Source: JACKNG01 sp040904625
Lineage (GTDB): Bacteria; Pseudomonadota; Gammaproteobacteria; Ga0077536
Assembly: GCA_040904625.1 (NCBI GenBank)
Contig: JBBDTC010000131.1
Span: 1 to 37,576 of the forward strand
Direction: 5' to 3'
Length of the DNA stretch: 37,576 nt
Shown: positions 1-8,421 of the stretch, piece by piece
Layout: each line of letters begins with the position of its first letter
How positions within the stretch are numbered: the stretch's first letter is position 1
Notes under the pieces: generated by a model
What the model was told of the DNA's origin: nothing
The model's input: the letters and a program-made list of their open reading frames with translations, nothing else
Databases searched by the model: none
Position numbers and translations under genes: made by a program

Positions 1-261
1 ATAGTTGCAAGTACTCGTGTTCTTCGTTGGTGAGTACCGGGGCGAAGTCTGACAATTGTTTATGTCAGGGTGCGGAAGCTGGGATGACGTAGCGGCGTCA
101 GTTTCGTGACAAAATGTTGTGATCGAATTCGTCACTGATGCATCGAGTGGCGGTTGTTCGGTAGACGCTGGGGCAAGCCTGCGACAGGGGACGGCATTGC
201 GCCGCGGAACTCACAGAGCGCGCGATGCCGACGCTAATCGACAAGCCACGCGATAGCCTAT
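1..261. other. Left-edge stretch without a confident gene
   Basis: I see no gene here that I would defend. A short open minus-strand reading frame runs off the left edge, with a possible TTG start at 55-53 reading SDFAPVLTNEEHEYLQL. It has no convincing ribosome binding site and is too short to identify. A small inverted repeat (ctgaca/tgtcag, about 48-67) lies over that possible start and could be an operator or chance. The remainder, roughly 90-261, is the 3' flank of the minus-strand cytochrome gene and shows no clear T-tailed terminator hairpin. Confidence 0.4.
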
Positions 262-1941
262 CTACAGCGTCGGCTGCGCATCCCAGTCGAGGCGGATATC
301 CCACTCGAAGACGCGTGCGGCCGGGAGGGTTTCGGCCGTGTCGTTGTCGATATGCTCGTGAACGTTCTGCGGCGGCATGACGGTGGCATCGCGGCCGTAG
401 ATATAGTCCTGCTCGGCCACGATCACGCGATAAGCCTTGTTTAGCAGCAGCGCACGCCCCGGCGAAGGCGTGATCAAGTCATAGACATCGCGAGCGCCGG
501 CGAGGGCCTCGTGATCGGCGCTGCCGTCCTCGCGCAACCACTTGCGCGCCATCTCGGGGTTGTTGCGAAACTCGCCGCCGCCGCCGACGCGCTCGAGGTA
601 GGTGGCTATCTCGCCGCGGGTCTCGCCGATATTCGGCGCATCCGGCATGCCGTGCAGATTGATATAGCCCCAGCCGGCCGCGCCGTCGACTTTGCGCGGG
701 AAGCTGAAGGTCTTGTCTATAGTGGCACCGATCGAGGAGTGACAACCCATGCAGAAGAGGTTTTCCTCATAGGTCAGCGTGCGGAGCTCGCCGGCATGGC
801 CCTCGATGAAACCCTGCACGGACCAGCCGTAGCCGTTGTCGAGGCCATGGTCACCCAACCAGGCGTAAGCCGGCAGGCGACCGAGTTCCTTGCTGTAGTG
901 CTCGAGCTGGTAGGCGCGGCTGTAGCTCATCTTCATCGTGCCGGTCCATTTGCGCATGTAACGCACTTCCTTCATGCGCGGCGATACCGTGATCTTGCCA
1001 TCGGGGCCGATGCCGACGTAGCGCACGGTGTGCAGGAACTCCGTGCCCTGCGGATAGAGATAGCTGTCGTTGAACAGGCCGGCCGCGGCGCCGACCCAGC
1101 GATCGACCGCCGTGATCCGCGTGGCAACGCCGAGCGTTCCGTCTCCGTCGAGATCGGTGCCGAGCTTTGCTTCGTCCACCGGCAGCGTGCTGATACTGTC
1201 GAAGCCCTTCAAGCGCGCCTCGGCGATCGCCAGATTGGCCTTGTACACGTCGCGCGAGTAGGCGCCGTCGGCGCTGCTCCGGAACGGCTCGGCGAGTCGA
1301 ATCATGACGTCGTCGGTGGAGCCGTTGGTGGGCCAGAAGGTGCTGGGCAAGGGCTTGTAATTGAAGGCGACCCAATGGCTGCCGTCTTTGGCGAAGCCTT
1401 CTGCGTCGAAGGCGTCGCGGCCGAGGTGCAGATTGTCGAGATCGGGGATCCAGCCGTCGAAACCTTCCGCGACGAGCCGCGCCGGTAAAGCACTGTAGTT
1501 GTCCTCATTGATCCACTCGAGAATCTCTGCATTGGAAATGGCCGCGACGGCCTCGGTACGGTCCTCGAACAAATTCGACCAGTGATTGGTCATGCCGACG
1601 TCGCTGAAGCTGTAGGCGACCTGCAAGTCGACGTCGTTCATGACGTTCTCGCGCCCGGGGATCGCCGCCTGATGACAGACATAACAGGGGTTGAAATGCC
1701 CTTCTGTCTTGGTATAGCACTGCGGTGGGATGGGTGCTTCGCGATTGAACGGCGTCTGAAACGGATGCAATTCGGGGAAGACGCGCGTGACCGCGGCGTC
1801 CTGCATTCTCAGCAGTGCGAGAATTTGTTCGTGGACGGGTCTGTCTTCCGGCGCGTCCGCCTGGTCGGCCTGGCTGGAGGCGAGAAGCGCACTCCCGCCG
1901 GTGATTATCAGTGCTGCGGAGAGAATGAGGGCGAGGCGCAT
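262..1941 (-). CDS. Exported diheme cytochrome c-like protein
   Basis: The 559-residue product starts with a hydrophobic signal sequence (about residues 1-22, MRLALILSAALIITGGSALL) and so is probably periplasmic. Two c-type heme attachment motifs are visible, CYVCH at 86-90 and CMGCH at 397-401. They lie far apart, so this is not a simple tandem diheme cytochrome c. Residues 263-268 read DLDGDG, which resembles an EF-hand calcium loop. Known: CxxCH binds heme c covalently after export. Inferred: a periplasmic electron carrier or oxidoreductase; I cannot name the family or substrate. The ATG at 1941 is chosen because it gives a complete signal peptide. The halogenase gene lies 87 bp upstream on the same strand, so co-transcription is possible. 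Confidence 0.75.
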   Translation of the reverse strand: MRLALILSAALIITGGSALLASSQADQADAPEDRPVHEQILALLRMQDAAVTRVFPELHPFQTPFNREAPIPPQCYTKTEGHFNPCYVCHQAAIPGRENVMNDVDLQVAYSFSDVGMTNHWSNLFEDRTEAVAAISNAEILEWINEDNYSALPARLVAEGFDGWIPDLDNLHLGRDAFDAEGFAKDGSHWVAFNYKPLPSTFWPTNGSTDDVMIRLAEPFRSSADGAYSRDVYKANLAIAEARLKGFDSISTLPVDEAKLGTDLDGDGTLGVATRITAVDRWVGAAAGLFNDSYLYPQGTEFLHTVRYVGIGPDGKITVSPRMKEVRYMRKWTGTMKMSYSRAYQLEHYSKELGRLPAYAWLGDHGLDNGYGWSVQGFIEGHAGELRTLTYEENLFCMGCHSSIGATIDKTFSFPRKVDGAAGWGYINLHGMPDAPNIGETRGEIATYLERVGGGGEFRNNPEMARKWLREDGSADHEALAGARDVYDLITPSPGRALLLNKAYRVIVAEQDYIYGRDATVMPPQNVHEHIDNDTAETLPAARVFEWDIRLDWDAQPTL

Positions 1942-2028
1942 GAGGAGACTATCATCGACGGCTTGATACAGGCCGCTCAGGGTAGAGCGCGATTGTTACG
2001 ATTCGATGCAGACCGCTGCGGGATACCT

Positions 2029-3540
2029 TCAGGCAATGTCCTGGAAATGCTCGTCGCGCCATTCCCATTGCGGCGAGCGGACGATGTCCAGCGCTTCTGG
2101 CACGGTGAACGCGGCGGCCGGGTAGCGCCGCGTCGCGGCACGCAGTTTGTGCCAGGCCGCCAGCTCTCGCTCGCCGGCAATCCCGAGCCGGGCGTGCGGT
2201 ACCTTCTGTCCGACCAGCAGCGTGTAGTAGCCGTCCAGCCGAAAGCGGCAGATCGGATCTTCCAGGGTCAGGCGCCATAGCTGGCTCGGACCGTTCTCGC
2301 GATAGAAGTCGACGATCGGTGCGGCGCCGCGCAAGTCGACGTCGCTGCGGCAGGCACGCCAGAACGCGTTGTCGACGCGTGAATTGAACTTGTAATGCAC
2401 GGCGAGAAAATCCGCGATGCTGTCCCAGCTGCGCGCGTTCCAATCGTTGAACTGTTGCCGGACAGTCGGCGTGACGTGCGCTTCGCTCTCGGAGAGTGAT
2501 TCCGCCACGGCCCTCGCCGCCGAGCAGATGGCGGCGATGGCGGTCGCTTCGAGCGGCTCGACAAAGCCGGCGGCGTTGCCGATCGCGACCACGTTGCGAT
2601 TCCAGGCATGGCGATAACGCCCCGCGCGGAATCGGACGATGCCGGTATCGGTCACGCGTGGGTTGGCACGCCTGAACTCGGCCTCGGCGGCATCGTCGTC
2701 GATGAAACTCGAGGCGTACACATAGCCGCGATTGATGCGGGTTTCATGTTCAATCTGCCACGACCAGCCGGCTGCCATGGTCTCGCTGGTCGTGTACGGA
2801 TGCAGCGCTTCGTCGCCCCGCTCCCAGCCGCCGATCACGGCGCGGTCGCAGAACAATGACTGCTGGTAGCTGATGAACGGCTCGCGGAGTGTCTTGCCGA
2901 GCAGCAGCGACGCGAAGCCGGAACAATCGACGAAAAGGTCAGCGCCGACCCGGGCGCCGGATTCCAGTAACAGGCCAGTGACCCCCGTCTCATCGGCCTC
3001 GACATCGACCACCCTATCGTCGATCAGCGCCACCCCTTGTTCACGCGCGTAGGTTTCGAGGAAAGCGGCGAAGCGCCGGTTGTCCAGGTGATAACCGACA
3101 TCCTGGCCGAGCTGCGGCCGTCCCGCCTCATCGCGCAGGAAAACCTGGTCGGCGCGCATCATCACGGAGGCGACGCAGTGATCCTCCATGTCGTCGAAGC
3201 AGTAGTAGCCGATCGGTCGCGGTAAATCCGGGTGCGGGTGGGTTACATCGAGTTGGGGTGAAAAACTGTAATTGAAATCGCCGCGTTCTCCCCACAGAAA
3301 ACGGATGCCGAGTTTCCAGGTCGGCCCTACTTCAGCAAAAAAGCGCCGCGGATCGATACCCAGGTAGCTATGCAGAAAGCCGGGGAGTTGCCGCAGGCTG
3401 CCCTCGCCGACGCCGATGATGCCGAGCTTCGAAGACTGCAATACCGTAATCCGTGCGGACGGCAGGCAACGTCGCAAGGTGAGCGCGGATAGGAAGCCGG
3501 CGGTGCCGCCGCCAAGGACGAGAATGTTCGACGCGTTCAT
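2029..3540 (-). CDS. Flavin-dependent halogenase (tryptophan halogenase family)
   Basis: A 503-residue FAD-dependent halogenase-family protein. The N-terminal dinucleotide-binding motif is GGGTAGFL (glycines at 10, 12 and 15), followed by the family-typical GVGEGSLRQ (about 43-51). K76 in TWKLGIRF aligns with the catalytic lysine of tryptophan halogenases, which carries the hypohalous acid or chloramine. W259-S-W261-Q-I263 corresponds to the halogenase WxWxIP signature but has Glu where Pro is usual. FVEPLEATA (about 326-334) matches the conserved PLEST segment that contains the active-site Glu (here E331). Known: these enzymes need FADH2 from a flavin reductase; none is encoded nearby. Substrate is unknown, and the altered signature leaves open a related monooxygenase activity. 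No signal peptide is seen, so it is probably cytoplasmic. Confidence 0.85.
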   Translation of the reverse strand: MNASNILVLGGGTAGFLSALTLRRCLPSARITVLQSSKLGIIGVGEGSLRQLPGFLHSYLGIDPRRFFAEVGPTWKLGIRFLWGERGDFNYSFSPQLDVTHPHPDLPRPIGYYCFDDMEDHCVASVMMRADQVFLRDEAGRPQLGQDVGYHLDNRRFAAFLETYAREQGVALIDDRVVDVEADETGVTGLLLESGARVGADLFVDCSGFASLLLGKTLREPFISYQQSLFCDRAVIGGWERGDEALHPYTTSETMAAGWSWQIEHETRINRGYVYASSFIDDDAAEAEFRRANPRVTDTGIVRFRAGRYRHAWNRNVVAIGNAAGFVEPLEATAIAAICSAARAVAESLSESEAHVTPTVRQQFNDWNARSWDSIADFLAVHYKFNSRVDNAFWRACRSDVDLRGAAPIVDFYRENGPSQLWRLTLEDPICRFRLDGYYTLLVGQKVPHARLGIAGERELAAWHKLRAATRRYPAAAFTVPEALDIVRSPQWEWRDEHFQDIA

Positions 3541-3644
3541 GCAGTTCCAGAGTCAGCGAAAAATGTTACGGTTGGATGACGCGGACGGCCCGCACTACCG
3601 GCAGCGCGGTATAGCGGGCAGGGCGCGGAGGCTCAGGCGAACGC

Positions 3645-4361
3645 TCAGACGGTGCGCCGACGCAGGCCGAGCAAGCCGACCAGCGCCGGGCTGAGCAGCC
3701 ACAGCGCTGCCGGCACCGGTACCGGCGAGGCACTGGCGTTGGCGAAGGTATGCACCGTCAGGATGTCTTCCATCGGCTCGAGCAGCGGGTCGATATCGAT
3801 GAAGAACGACAGTGTGAGGACACCGCTGGCGGCGTCGAAGGTGCCGGGCGCCGTGCCGAGGACTTCGATTTCGGTTTCCTCGAAGGCAAAGAAGTTGGTG
3901 GCGAAGATGCCGGCATTGGCGAAGGCGCTCGGCAGATTGCCGAATTCGTCGACGTCGAGCATGTAGGCAAGGTCGATCTCGACTTCGCCCGTCCCTGCGT
4001 AGAGCAACTCCGCATCGACGAACGTGAATGCGGTGGCCAGGCTCGGGCTTGCCGTGGTGGCGAACGAAGATGCGCCGAAAATGCCGCTGTTGAGGGCTTC
4101 GCCGCTGCCGCTGGCGGAAAACCCGACGTCGAAGCTCATGCCGTCATTGGCCGGATCGACCGTGCCGCCCGTGATGCTGCCGGCGGCTTCAAGGATCTCG
4201 AAACCCGAGAACACGACACTCGCGGTGCCGGTCGTGCGGATGTCGGCGATGCCGTCGAAGATCGCCGAGGCGGTAGCTGATGCGGCCAACGCAGCGGGTG
4301 CGGCGATAAGGGTCGCGGCTGCGAAGGACAGCCCCAAGAGGGCGTGTTTGCAAGGTGTCAT
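3645..4361 (-). CDS. VPLPA-CTERM sorting domain secreted protein
   Basis: A 238-residue protein with a Sec signal peptide (about 1-26, ending APAALAA), a low-complexity Gly/Ala/Ser/Thr/Asp-rich extracellular body and a C-terminal sorting tail. The tail has SPVPVPAALWLL, then a hydrophobic stretch, then LRRR at the extreme C-terminus. This layout is that of VPLPA/PEP-CTERM proteins. Known: the tail is processed by an exosortase, typically in exopolysaccharide-producing Gram-negatives, and the mature protein is released to the outer surface. No exosortase gene is present in the window. The start is supported by an AGGGAG ribosome binding site a few bases upstream of the ATG. The body has no catalytic motif I can recognise, so a structural or matrix role is only an inference. 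Confidence 0.85.
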   Translation of the reverse strand: MTPCKHALLGLSFAAATLIAAPAALAASATASAIFDGIADIRTTGTASVVFSGFEILEAAGSITGGTVDPANDGMSFDVGFSASGSGEALNSGIFGASSFATTASPSLATAFTFVDAELLYAGTGEVEIDLAYMLDVDEFGNLPSAFANAGIFATNFFAFEETEIEVLGTAPGTFDAASGVLTLSFFIDIDPLLEPMEDILTVHTFANASASPVPVPAALWLLSPALVGLLGLRRRTV

Positions 4362-4528
4362 CCCGTTTCTCCCTGAGTGATTGGGTTCGTCGATATTGTC
4401 GTGTCGGCGCCGCCGGGTGGATTACGGCGGCGTAGTTGGCGATGCTAGGGTGTTCACATGACGGCGCCGTAACAGCCATGTGTGCATTTGATGAAACGCG
4501 GTCGCCTTGACGCGATTGCGGCCTGGAC

Positions 4529-4695
4529 CCCAATGTCACTTACTTCAGGCGACAACGGGTTTCCGAACCGGTCCGGCCTCTCCGCACTCAAGGGCCCGCG
4601 CAAGAATAAGTTCCCGATTGGGGCCGCCGAGCAACGCCGCCAGGCAGGATGCATCGGCGGCCCCAAGAAGCGGGAATTAAGTAAGTGCCATTGGG
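4529..4695. mobile_element. MITE-like or IS-remnant element, about 167 bp
   Basis: The ends form an inverted repeat: cccaatgtcacttactt at 4529-4545 against the complement of aagtaagtgccattggg at 4679-4695, matching at 16 of 17 positions. Outside them lies a near-perfect direct repeat, cctggacccc (4522-4531) and cctgaacccc (4696-4705), consistent with a 9-10 bp target duplication. Inside is a long imperfect hairpin: 4611-4616 pairs with 4671-4676 and 4618-4630 with 4654-4666. There is no room for a transposase, so it is either non-autonomous or a deletion remnant. The direct-repeat length would suit an IS4-type element, but that assignment is an inference. The rest of the 4362-4731 gap holds the leader of the VPLPA-CTERM gene and the SDR ribosome binding site. 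Confidence 0.7.
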
Positions 4696-4731
4696 CCTGA
4701 ACCCCTTTTGACCGACTCACAGGAGAACGAC

Positions 4732-5514
4732 ATGACAGACAGACTGGCGGGCAGGACCGCACTGGTGACAGGCGCCAGCCGCGGCATCGGACGGGCGATC
4801 GCCGAAGCCTTCGCGGCCGAGGCTTGCGGACTCGTGCTGAACGCACGCGATCCGGCGCGGCTCGCGCAAGTTGCGGATGAAATCGGGGCCCGCTACGAAG
4901 TCGAAGTGCACACCGCCCCTTGCGATGTGACCGACGGCAAGGCGGTCCGGGCTATGGTCGGGCAAGCCGAAGCGGCCGCGCCCTTGGACATCCTCGTCAA
5001 CAATGCCGGCATCCATATCCCCAAGGGTTTCCTCGACTACAGTTTCGAGGATTTTCGCGCGGTCATCGAGAGCAACGTCTATAGCGTGTTCCATGTCACC
5101 CAGGCGGTGTTGCCGGGCATGATGGCGCGCAAAGGAGGGCGTGTGATCAATCTCGCCTCGACCGCCGGCAAATGGGGCTCACGCAATCAAAGCGCCTACA
5201 ACGCCTCCAAGCACGCAGTGGTCGGGATCACGCGCTGTCTCGGCCTCGAAATGGCCCCTCACAACATATTGGTGAACGCCATCTGTCCCTGGATCGTCGA
5301 CACCGATATGGCGACGAGTTTCATGGCCGGCCACGCCGAGATTGCCGGCGTCAGCGCCGACGAACTCGCCACACGTATGAACGCGAGCGTCCCGCTAGGG
5401 CGCTGGATAGAACCGCGTGAGGTGGCCGGGCTCGCCGTCTATCTGGCTTCTGACGACGCCAGTTACATCAACGGCCAGGCCTGGACGGTGGACGGCGGCT
5501 ATACGATGATTTAG
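4732..5514 (+). CDS. SDR family NAD(P)-dependent oxidoreductase
   Basis: A 260-residue classical short-chain dehydrogenase. The Rossmann motif TGASRGIG lies near residues 11-18, NNAGIH marks the central strand, NLAST contains the catalytic Ser region and YNASK is the YxxxK catalytic pair. The C-terminal DGGYTMI ending is typical. The ATG at 4732 is preferred over an upstream in-frame TTG because aggag sits correctly before it. Substrate cannot be deduced; the closest named members are 3-oxoacyl-ACP reductase-like and sugar or steroid dehydrogenases. The gene stands alone on the plus strand about 37 bp after the small inverted-repeat element, and its stop codon overlaps the 3' end of the convergent phosphatase gene by a few bases. 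Confidence 0.92.
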   Translation: MTDRLAGRTALVTGASRGIGRAIAEAFAAEACGLVLNARDPARLAQVADEIGARYEVEVHTAPCDVTDGKAVRAMVGQAEAAAPLDILVNNAGIHIPKGFLDYSFEDFRAVIESNVYSVFHVTQAVLPGMMARKGGRVINLASTAGKWGSRNQSAYNASKHAVVGITRCLGLEMAPHNILVNAICPWIVDTDMATSFMAGHAEIAGVSADELATRMNASVPLGRWIEPREVAGLAVYLASDDASYINGQAWTVDGGYTMI

Positions 5515-6314
5515 TCAGCGGCGCGCCGCAGCAGGACCACGCTCAGATCGTCCGGCTTGCTGGGCTGGCCCGGGGCCGCAGCGAGCATGCGTGCGCAGGC
5601 CGTGTCGACCAGGGTCCAGCAAGAGTCGAGCAGCGGCCCTTTGCGCACGATCTCGATGATCTCCGGCACGTAGAGGTTGTCGTAGAGCCCGTCGCTGGCG
5701 ATCACCACCGTGTCACGCCGCGCGAGCGTGATGGGCGAGCCGATCGCGACCGACATCGGTTCCATGCCGAGCAGGTTGGAGACCATGTGACGGTGTTCGT
5801 GATGCAAGGCTTCCTCTTCGTCGAGAAGCCCGGCCTCGACGGCATAGCCGGTCGGCGAATGGAACACACTCTGCAGTTTGACCCGGCCGCGCTGGCCGAC
5901 GACGAGGATACCGCTGTCGCCGGCATGGTAGGTGCGCAGGGTGTCGGCGACCACCTCGATCACCGCCAAGGTTGTGGCGCCCCCGGCGCCGTGATCCTTG
6001 ATTGCCTGATGGGCCGCTTCGAAGCCATTGAGGATCGCTGCACGCGCCTGCAGCTCGCCTTCACCATGACAAGCCGCATCCAGCGCAGCAAGAGCGAGCG
6101 CGCTGGCGCTGCCGCCATCCGGATAGCCGCCGGCACCGTCGGCGACAGCGACGACCAGCGTCTGTTCGGCGAAGTCGAGCACCAGCACGCCGTCTTCGTT
6201 GACATGTGCCAGGGTCGGCGAGACCCGTGTGCAGACCACCAGATCGACCCCGGGAAATTGCAGCAGTTCGGGTGACGCCAGCGAAGTCGCCGTATAGAGC
6301 TTGGACAAAGGCAT
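5511..6314 (-). CDS. PP2C-family Ser/Thr protein phosphatase
   Basis: A 267-residue single-domain PP2C (PPM) phosphatase that would remove phosphate from Ser/Thr residues in the cytoplasm using two metal ions. The metal-binding and core motifs are visible in order: NED (39-41), DGAGG (59-63), GGATTL (111-116), GDSG (132-135), SDGLYDN (207-213) and KPDDLSVV (253-260). All expected aspartates are present, so it is probably active. No sensor or membrane segment is attached. It lies 32 bp downstream of the small protein kinase gene on the same strand, so the two probably form an antagonistic kinase/phosphatase pair in one operon with the cyclase-family gene further upstream. The natural substrate is unknown. 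Confidence 0.9.
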   Translation of the reverse strand: MPLSKLYTATSLASPELLQFPGVDLVVCTRVSPTLAHVNEDGVLVLDFAEQTLVVAVADGAGGYPDGGSASALALAALDAACHGEGELQARAAILNGFEAAHQAIKDHGAGGATTLAVIEVVADTLRTYHAGDSGILVVGQRGRVKLQSVFHSPTGYAVEAGLLDEEEALHHEHRHMVSNLLGMEPMSVAIGSPITLARRDTVVIASDGLYDNLYVPEIIEIVRKGPLLDSCWTLVDTACARMLAAAPGQPSKPDDLSVVLLRRAAD

Positions 6315-6346
6315 GCCAGTGATCGAAATTTCCGGGTCACTCGACC

Positions 6347-7075
6347 CTATTGCCAGTTGATGGTTTCGAGATAGTCGCGCAGCTGGCCGGCGGTGCGGAA
6401 CTTCTTCAGTATGAGCGTGCGCTTGAGACCGCAGATAATGGCCTTGATCTCAGGGCGCTGCCGCCGGTAACGGCGAGCGCCACCGAGGCTGTCATAGAAG
6501 ATACGGACCAGATCGCAGACGTCGGCGTGGATATTCTCACGCTTGGGCGCCTCCCAGTGAAATAAATCGATGAGTTTGATTTCGTAACGCAAACCGAAGC
6601 GGCGCACGATGATGTTGTCGGTGTGCAGATCGCCATGGTATTCGCGAGCCATGTGGATTTCGGCCATGCCGGCGGCGAGGGCGTGCAGCAGATGCAAGGC
6701 TTCGAATGCCGGCAGCGCGCCGCCGCGCTGACGCTTGATCATCGCGCTCAGCAGTTCTCCTTCGACGAATTCCGAGACCAGGAGCGTAATACGCTGGTTT
6801 TCGAACTCGATGAAGTCCTGGGTGTAATATTGGATCAGTATGTTGCAGTGCCTGAGCTTGTGCAGCTTGATGGCATAGCGCTTGGCCGCGCAATTGCGGG
6901 GATTGCGATGTGGAAAAAAAAGCTTTGCAGCTCGCTCGATGCCAGTGCCGAGCTCGGTGATCTTGTAGACCTCGCCTTCCCAGCCTGCCCCCAGCAGGGC
7001 TTCGATGCGATACTTGCTGGCGATGATCTGGCCGGTTTCGAAGCCAAATTCGTCGATGCGACAGCGCCCAGCCAT
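6347..7075 (-). CDS. Small Ser/Thr protein kinase-like protein
   Basis: A 242-residue stand-alone kinase-fold protein. It has the glycine-rich loop GAGWEGEVYK (29-38), the ATP-binding lysine in AAKLF (K51), a catalytic loop HGDLHTDN (147-154) with Asp149 and Asn154, and a metal-binding segment DLF (170-172) in place of DFG. Catalytic residues are therefore kept. The segment after DLF is very short: only about 15 residues separate it from ADVCDLVRIF, which matches the helix after the APE region, so a normal activation loop seems to be missing. Known: HGDxHxxN loops also occur in aminoglycoside-type and other atypical kinases, so a small-molecule substrate is possible. Pairing with the PP2C gene directly downstream favours a protein-phosphorylation role. 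No membrane segment is present. Confidence 0.85.
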   Translation of the reverse strand: MAGRCRIDEFGFETGQIIASKYRIEALLGAGWEGEVYKITELGTGIERAAKLFFPHRNPRNCAAKRYAIKLHKLRHCNILIQYYTQDFIEFENQRITLLVSEFVEGELLSAMIKRQRGGALPAFEALHLLHALAAGMAEIHMAREYHGDLHTDNIIVRRFGLRYEIKLIDLFHWEAPKRENIHADVCDLVRIFYDSLGGARRYRRQRPEIKAIICGLKRTLILKKFRTAGQLRDYLETINWQ

Positions 7076-7125
7076 CGGCGTTCTGCGTCCTCAGGCGGCG
7101 CGGTGGCTGGCCGGGCGCCGGTCCG

Positions 7126-8064
7126 TCATCGTATGGCAACTGGATTGATGATGGCCTGCACCGATCCGGCGAAGCGCGGCTGGCCAAGCACGAAGAGGAA
7201 TTCCCAGGCCTGGTCTTTGGCCAATTCCCGGGTATCCATGTTCTCGAGCAGGTAAATGCCACGGCGCGCGAGGAGTTCCTGGTGCACCGGGAAGAATTCG
7301 CCTTCTGTCTCGAACGGAATCACTTCGACGCCGAAGCTGTCGGCGCCGACGGCGACGACGCCGAGACTCGCGAGGTACCTGGCGCCCTCCACACCGAGAC
7401 CGGGCTCGCCTTTCATGAAGCGTTCACCATCGGTTTCGGATAGGTTCATCCAACCGGTATGGAACAGCACGACATCGCCCGCTTTTATGGCCACGCCCTG
7501 GGCCTCGGCGGCGGCATCGATTTCGGCACGGTTGATGGCCGTGCCTTCCTCGAGGATAGCCTTGCCCTCGAGTTTCGCGATGTCGAGCAGCACGCCGCGG
7601 GTGACGATGGGCGGTATATCCGAGGTCGAGAACTTGGTCAGGCCGGTGACCGAGACGAAATCCTTGGCGTGCACGTTGTTGTAATAGTGATGATCGATGC
7701 CGACGTGGCCGAGGCCATCGATCTGCGAGCCGACACCCATGTAGGTAATCATCAGGTCGTCGTTGCCGGTCAGGTGATTGCTGCCTAACGGTGCACCGAC
7801 GCCATCGTCGAGCTGCAGGATGGTCATCTTGTAGTAGCGCGGCGGGTAGGCCGGTGAATCCGGCCCCGTGACAACACCGAGCGGGTAGGTCTTGCCGGTC
7901 TTGACCAGCTTGACCGCGGCGAGCACGCCTTGCGGTGAGAGTCGATTGACGGCGCCGAGCGTATCGTCGGGTCCGAATTCTGATGGGGGTACGGCATCTT
8001 CGGCCAGGACGACGGTGAAGGCCGAGACTATCGCCAACAGGAGGCCGGCATGGAAGCGCGTCAT
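7126..8064 (-). CDS. Exported cyclase-family (kynurenine formamidase-like) hydrolase
   Basis: About 312 residues from the ATG at 8064, which opens a signal-peptide-like segment (MTRFHAGLLLAIVSAFTVVLA). The protein is therefore probably periplasmic. The body matches the cyclase superfamily that contains bacterial kynurenine formamidase: SQIDGLGHVG corresponds to the metal-binding HxGTHxDxxxH region, AGDVVLFHTGW is the conserved following strand, and GADSFGVE plus PVHQELLARRGIYLLENM is the typical C-terminal active-site segment. The first histidines of the metal motif are replaced (MGVGSQ), a variant that leaves Asp and the last His. Reaction and substrate are unknown; hydrolysis of an amide, lactone or ester is likely from the family. 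It is the first gene of a probable operon with the kinase and phosphatase. Confidence 0.85.
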   Translation of the reverse strand: MTRFHAGLLLAIVSAFTVVLAEDAVPPSEFGPDDTLGAVNRLSPQGVLAAVKLVKTGKTYPLGVVTGPDSPAYPPRYYKMTILQLDDGVGAPLGSNHLTGNDDLMITYMGVGSQIDGLGHVGIDHHYYNNVHAKDFVSVTGLTKFSTSDIPPIVTRGVLLDIAKLEGKAILEEGTAINRAEIDAAAEAQGVAIKAGDVVLFHTGWMNLSETDGERFMKGEPGLGVEGARYLASLGVVAVGADSFGVEVIPFETEGEFFPVHQELLARRGIYLLENMDTRELAKDQAWEFLFVLGQPRFAGSVQAIINPVAIR

Positions 8065-8421
8065 TCTCACGAGTAGATCTCCCCAGAGTTCAATTCGACG
8101 CCGCATTGTAAGCAGTCGCCGTCATGTTCGTATAGCGCAGGTCCGGCGTGCCGCTGGAGGCTTCAAAGGACAGGGCCGCGGTGGCGATCGTGGTGACGGG
8201 GAGGGGGCGTGCGTCGTCTCCCTGGATAATCCCCAGGGCGCCGTCCGGGGCGATCCTGGGCACGTGTGGTTGCGTACAGAAGGGAATGTGATATTCGTTC
8301 ATATTGTGCCGATGCTGTCGCCACGTCGATCCCGCGATGGGAAACCGTGGCATCGCTAACGGTGCGGGGATGTCTGCGACGGGACGCTTCGAATCATGAC
8401 GAGATATTCTGCGGAAGGACT
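8065..8421. other. Non-coding or uncertain stretch upstream of cyclase and lipoprotein genes
   Basis: This divergent gap of over 300 bases lies between the minus-strand cyclase gene and the plus-strand lipoprotein gene. A minus-strand open frame (ATG at 8302, stop at 8090) would encode about 70 residues starting MNEYHIPFCTQP and ending just before the cyclase gene. It lacks a ribosome binding site and resembles nothing I know, so I do not call it a gene. A GGGGAG sequence (about 8080-8086, minus strand) may serve the cyclase start, and aagga at about 8414-8419 serves the lipoprotein. No convincing promoter or terminator was found. Confidence 0.4.

Noticed and set aside
98..304. Short minus-strand frame at the left end
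   Set aside because: It overlaps the 3' end of the cytochrome gene on the same strand in another frame and has no start signal or recognisable sequence.
8090..8302. Small minus-strand gene upstream of the cyclase gene
   Set aside because: About 70 codons, no ribosome binding site, no similarity I recognise; left as uncertain.
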